DNA from: Clostridia bacterium
GTDB taxonomy: Bacteria > Bacillota > Clostridia > Oscillospirales > CAG-272
DNA: 44,701 nt
Reading direction: 5' to 3'
Assembly: GCA_017411605.1 (NCBI GenBank)
Contig: JAFQPR010000012.1
Span: 1 to 44,701 of the forward strand
The position numbers and the translations under genes were made by a program. Under the pieces are notes generated by a model. It did not search any database. It was not told the origin of the DNA and saw nothing but the letters and a program-made list of their open reading frames with translations. This document shows, piece by piece, positions 41,745-44,701 of the stretch; within the stretch, counting starts at the first letter, position 1, and each line of letters begins with the position of its first letter.

Positions 41745-43487
41745 ATGAGAAACAGCGTAAGATTAAAAATAATATCCACTGCAGTGCTCTTACTCTGCAT
41801 TGCGATATCTCTTACGGCGGCATCCGTTGCCTGGCTTGCGAGTATGATAACGGTTGATACCGCCGAGGATATTACTGCCAGCTCGATAGCATCTTATTTT
41901 GCATCGGGTGACGGAAAAACAGCGGAAACGGCATACGTAATCAAAACACCGACTCACCTTTATAACCTGGCATGGCTGCAGAACAGCGGCGTTTTTACCG
42001 AGAAAAAATACTTCAAGCTTGACGGCGCGATTGATATGAAGGGCGCTATTCACGGAGATGATATGACGGGCGGAGCGATACCTCCGATAGGTACGAAGGA
42101 TGCTCCGTTCATCGGAGAGTTTGAGGGCGGAGGCGCTGTTATCAGCAATCTTTGGGTGTCCACGGTTATGGATGACTGGAAGGAGCATCCCGAGGGATGC
42201 GAGGAGTATTCAAGCACTCACGTAGGTCTTTTCGGCGCTATCGGTGCAGGTGCCGTTGTAAATGATTTCATCCTCGATAAGGTAGAAATAAAATCGCACA
42301 TAAATAACGCGAAGGTCGGAATTATTTCGGGCTATGTTGACGGCAAGCTTTCAAACGTCGGAGTATATAACGGTATCGTTACGCTGACTGCGGGAACGGC
42401 TTGCTCGAGTGAATATACGTTGCTCGGTGAAATATCAGAGAATATGTCATGGACCGATAAACCGAGCGAAGAGGGCTCGGGCGGTGACCTTGTCATCGAT
42501 CCCAATGACTATGAGAATAACGGGGCAAGCGAATTCAATGACGTTGCAGCGGGAACAGCCGTTCAGGTTCCGTACTCTATAGCAGGCACAGCTTATTACG
42601 GCGGAGAGCTTGAGGTTCTCGGTGCGAATATATCCTCAAAGGCAATCTGGGATATGCGTAACTATAAAAACGGATCGGGTAACGTTACGTTTGTATCCGA
42701 CGGAAGCCGTGAGCACGAAAAGATTGCTAATGCATATGAACAGTACGGCCAGGGCGCGACTATTATTCACGCGCCAAACGCTCCTTTTAATACGTCGGGA
42801 AATCCAACCGGTACCGTAAGCGCAACGGATGAGAACGGAAACCCGATTTCGATTCCGCAGAGCGGAATATGGTTTAAGCCGCAAGGCGCGGGCAGAGTTG
42901 CTATGGCATTTGCCGCTACAAACCAATCGGCAAACAGATATATGATGCTTTATATCTGCGAAAGGGATTCCTCGGGAAATCTTAAAGCTGTAGATACCGT
43001 GGAATATATACTTCCTCTTAAGGAGTGTAAGTCGTTCAAGAACGGTCACATTGCTTATTACGAATATAACATATCCGAATCCGATGCAGGAAAATACGAA
43101 TACGTTATCGGCGCGACAAACGTTTCCGGACATAGCACAGATCAGGTAGGATTCTTTATCCTTATGCTTGCGGGAACTGATATTACAGGCGGTGACGGCG
43201 GCGCTTCGGATGACGGAAAGGTAATAGATAATATAGACTACGTAACCTCAACTACGGTCGATATCAGCGCTGCGGATTACGAAGTTCATAACACTATTCT
43301 CAAAATTGACGCAGGTACTGTTACGAGCGCGGGAAGCATTTATTATCTTGCGCGTGAGAGCGGCGGCGCATCGAAGGTCTACTACTCAAACCCTGCAAAT
43401 CTCGGAATAACGATAACCGATATTTCCGAGGGAAAAGAATCGCAGATGACCGATGAAGATGTCTTCGCTGACAGATTACAATCATAA
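41745..43487 (+). CDS. SipW-type secreted adhesin-like protein with GLUG-like segments
   Basis: A 580-residue protein. The signal region has an AASVAWLASMI junction at about residues 25-35. The mature start GDGKTAETAYVIKTPTHLYNLAWLQ (about 55-79) is the typical entry of proteins carrying GLUG or similar beta-helix repeats, and GLFGAIGAGAVVNDF and GIISGYVDGKLSNVGVY are GLUG-like turns (about 160-210). A large beta-rich region follows with no cell-wall anchor. It probably forms a surface adhesin or fibre tip. GAAAGGAG precedes the ATG. Confidence 0.8.
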   Translation: MRNSVRLKIISTAVLLLCIAISLTAASVAWLASMITVDTAEDITASSIASYFASGDGKTAETAYVIKTPTHLYNLAWLQNSGVFTEKKYFKLDGAIDMKGAIHGDDMTGGAIPPIGTKDAPFIGEFEGGGAVISNLWVSTVMDDWKEHPEGCEEYSSTHVGLFGAIGAGAVVNDFILDKVEIKSHINNAKVGIISGYVDGKLSNVGVYNGIVTLTAGTACSSEYTLLGEISENMSWTDKPSEEGSGGDLVIDPNDYENNGASEFNDVAAGTAVQVPYSIAGTAYYGGELEVLGANISSKAIWDMRNYKNGSGNVTFVSDGSREHEKIANAYEQYGQGATIIHAPNAPFNTSGNPTGTVSATDENGNPISIPQSGIWFKPQGAGRVAMAFAATNQSANRYMMLYICERDSSGNLKAVDTVEYILPLKECKSFKNGHIAYYEYNISESDAGKYEYVIGATNVSGHSTDQVGFFILMLAGTDITGGDGGASDDGKVIDNIDYVTSTTVDISAADYEVHNTILKIDAGTVTSAGSIYYLARESGGASKVYYSNPANLGITITDISEGKESQMTDEDVFADRLQS

Positions 43488-43540
43488 AATTGTATAAAAA
43501 AGAAAACTAAACTTTACAAAACAGAAGGGGAGTGGTGCAA

Positions 43541-44263
43541 TTGCTCGAGAAAATATCGTCAAGAGTTACTTTTGCTTTTACGGCGTGCGTGCTGATACTA
43601 AGCTTAATTGCATTCGCTTCAATAAACGGAAGTCTTGCCTGGCTTGCCTCGAATAAAGAGGTTTCGGCGAGCGGTATGCAGATAAAAATAAAGAATACCG
43701 TTGATATCGAAGCCTCGGTAAAAATACACGGTGTAACGGATATTGAGCAGGTTGAAGGCGTTGATACCAACTATATCTTTGATCCGAATAGTGAAAAGCA
43801 CGACCTTCCCAAGCACGACCCCAACGGTATCAGCTACGACCGTTATCATAAGGCTCTGGTTTTGCACTTCGAGATAACCGCGGGAGATGAGGACGTATCA
43901 GTGATAGTGGATATCGAAGCCTCGGGCGGTGTCACGACTGCGAATGACAATTTTATAAGCAATGCAGTATCATTTACAAAGGCAACGGTAGCAAGCGGCA
44001 CGTCCGTTGCTGTTAAGGATACCGAAGTTTATAGCTTTGTAACAGTATCCGGAAATAACGTTTCAAAAGAGTATACGCTCTCCCCGGTGTCTTCGGCTTC
44101 GCCTATAAATATTACGGCGGGAAGCACGGTTTCGTTTTATATGATAATCGAGTATAACGAGCCGTTTATAGAATATATAAACGCTTATATGCTGAATAAC
44201 TCCATCGCAAATACAACTGTGAATTACTCAAACGATTTGAAATTCGTTATAGATGTTGTATAA
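43541..44263 (+). CDS. SipW-type secreted protein, last gene of the operon
   Basis: A protein of about 240 residues with signal junction SINGSLAWLASNKEVSASGMQI, closely matching the AWLAS form of the preceding gene. The mature part is a single beta-rich domain with FEITAGDEDVSVIVDIEA and a late SFYMIIEYNEP strand, a TasA/camelysin-like pattern. The start is uncertain: TTG 43541 has AAGGGGAG at the right distance (8 nt), while GTG 43532 and 43535 lie within or next to that site. It probably forms a pair with the previous gene, as core subunit and adhesin. Confidence 0.75.
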   Translation: MLEKISSRVTFAFTACVLILSLIAFASINGSLAWLASNKEVSASGMQIKIKNTVDIEASVKIHGVTDIEQVEGVDTNYIFDPNSEKHDLPKHDPNGISYDRYHKALVLHFEITAGDEDVSVIVDIEASGGVTTANDNFISNAVSFTKATVASGTSVAVKDTEVYSFVTVSGNNVSKEYTLSPVSSASPINITAGSTVSFYMIIEYNEPFIEYINAYMLNNSIANTTVNYSNDLKFVIDVV

Positions 44264-44265
44264 TT

Positions 44266-44302
44266 CTACCGATAATAATTCATCCCTAAAAAATATCGGT
44301 AG
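44266..44302 (+). terminator. Hairpin right after the operon's last stop codon
   Basis: A perfect 9-bp stem (CTACCGATA at 44266-44274 with TATCGGTAG at 44294-44302) with a 19-nt loop starts 2 nt after the stop. No T run follows, so it may act as a 3' stabiliser rather than an efficient terminator. Confidence 0.45.
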
Positions 44303-44322
44303 CTAAGCAAATAATTAAACGC

Positions 44323-44364
44323 AAAAGAGGGTAGCTCAAGTTGTGCAAAACTTTAGCTACCCTC
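44323..44364. terminator. Long hairpin, terminator-like for the minus strand
   Basis: A 10-bp stem (GAGGGTAGCT at 44327-44336 with AGCTACCCTC at 44355-44364) is extended inward by AAGTT/AACTT. An A run at 44323-44326 gives a T run only on the minus strand. It would end a minus-strand gene lying to the right. It shares its outer sequence with the terminator at 19403-19457. Confidence 0.55.
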
Positions 44365-44365
44365 G

Positions 44366-44483
44366 AATGCGCTAAGGGGCCAGGGGGATTTAGAGCGAAA
44401 ATTTGCGTTCTCCCACCTGTGAGGCGTATAAAATTATGTCGAGGGAGGGAAACGCAAATAGAAAATGACTTTAATTTGATGGA
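44366..44483. repeat. 118-bp direct repeat, unit 1
   Basis: A non-coding unit that is almost identical to unit 2 at 44584-44701, with one C/T change near 44381 and a few changes in a short AT patch near 44430. It contains a long inverted repeat (TTTGCGTT with AAACGCAAA, plus inner CTCCC/GGGAG) and a weaker CGCTAA/TTAGAGCG pair, so an RNA copy would fold strongly. A palindrome GAAATTC-GTA-GAATTTC (44484-44500) follows in the spacer. Confidence 0.9.
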
Positions 44484-44583
44484 GAAATTCGTAGAATTTC
44501 AACATTATAACACCTCTTCTTAGCTCATTTGTTGATTTTAGAGCTTCTTTATGTCGTTTTTTTGTCATTTTCGGTTGCGCCTA

Positions 44584-44701
44584 AATGCGCTAAGGGGCTA
44601 GGGGGATTTAGAGCGAAAATTTGCGTTCTCCCACCTGTGAGGCGTATATAAATACGTCGAGGGAGGGAAACGCAAATAGAAAATGACTTTAATTTGATGG
44701 A
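44584..44701. repeat. 118-bp direct repeat, unit 2 (reaches the window edge)
   Basis: The second copy starts 218 bp after unit 1 and matches it up to the last base of the window, so the repeat may be longer or the array may continue. Short stem-forming segments are conserved while the AT patch in the loop differs, as expected for a structured element. The 100-bp spacer between the units holds a hairpin and T-rich sequence but no gene. Confidence 0.9.

Noticed and set aside
44366-44701. CRISPR array
   Set aside because: Repeat units of 118 bp and a single 100-bp spacer with its own palindromes do not fit CRISPR repeat and spacer lengths, and no cas gene is present.
44366-44701. Integron attC sites
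   Set aside because: The repeats have internal palindromes, but the conserved GTTRRRY/RYYYAAC ends are not present and no integrase is in view.

Overview
The window looks like a chromosome segment of a spore-forming, host-associated Clostridia (Bacillota) member, probably a gut resident. The evidence is a complete spoIIIAA-AH engulfment operon, an AbrB/SpoVT-type regulator, near-consensus sigma-A promoters that nearly all have 17-bp spacers, GGAGG-type ribosome sites, Bacillota-style lipoproteins, and a conjugated bile salt hydrolase. Species cannot be named from the sequence alone. No rRNA, tRNA, transposase or CRISPR array was seen.

Layout. 1-2.6 kb: small accessory genes (a lipoprotein, a CPBP intramembrane protease and a zinc-ribbon membrane protein). 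2.6-6.6 kb, minus strand: a GH2 beta-mannosidase-like enzyme, a 2-keto-3-deoxygluconate kinase-like PfkB sugar kinase and an AbrB-type regulator. 6.8-11.7 kb: spoIIIAA to spoIIIAH. 11.8-15.3 kb: asd, then three tandem lipoproteins. 15.4-18.0 kb, minus strand: surE and two tandem DHH phosphoesterases. 18.3-23.2 kb: a HAD phosphatase on the plus strand, then a NagD-like phosphatase, a bile salt hydrolase and a lipoprotein 5'-nucleotidase on the minus strand. 23.3-24.5 kb: a membrane diguanylate cyclase.

The most interesting part is 24.8-44.3 kb. A sigma-A promoter drives a class I cyclic-di-GMP (GEMM) riboswitch with an overlapping intrinsic terminator. Thirteen plus-strand genes follow. In order they are: a catalytically degenerate EAL protein with a low-complexity tail; a single-pass membrane protein with an extracellular beta-rich domain; four tandem secreted proteins with SipW-type (TasA/camelysin-like) signal peptides; an ER/SipW-type signal peptidase; a membrane-anchored McrB-like AAA+ ATPase; a 1089-residue protein with a coiled coil and a duplicated domain; a second SipW-type signal peptidase; a membrane GGDEF-EAL protein with a dead GGDEF and an intact EAL; and two more SipW-type secreted proteins. 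I infer a c-di-GMP-switched extracellular matrix or fibre system with its own signal peptidases and an unusual AAA+ module. The diguanylate cyclase just upstream (synthesis), the riboswitch (sensing) and the operon's own EAL phosphodiesterase (degradation) could form a self-limiting circuit.

The last 440 bases are non-coding. They hold two hairpins and two 118-bp direct-repeat units at a 218-bp period. The second unit runs to the window edge, so the array may continue.
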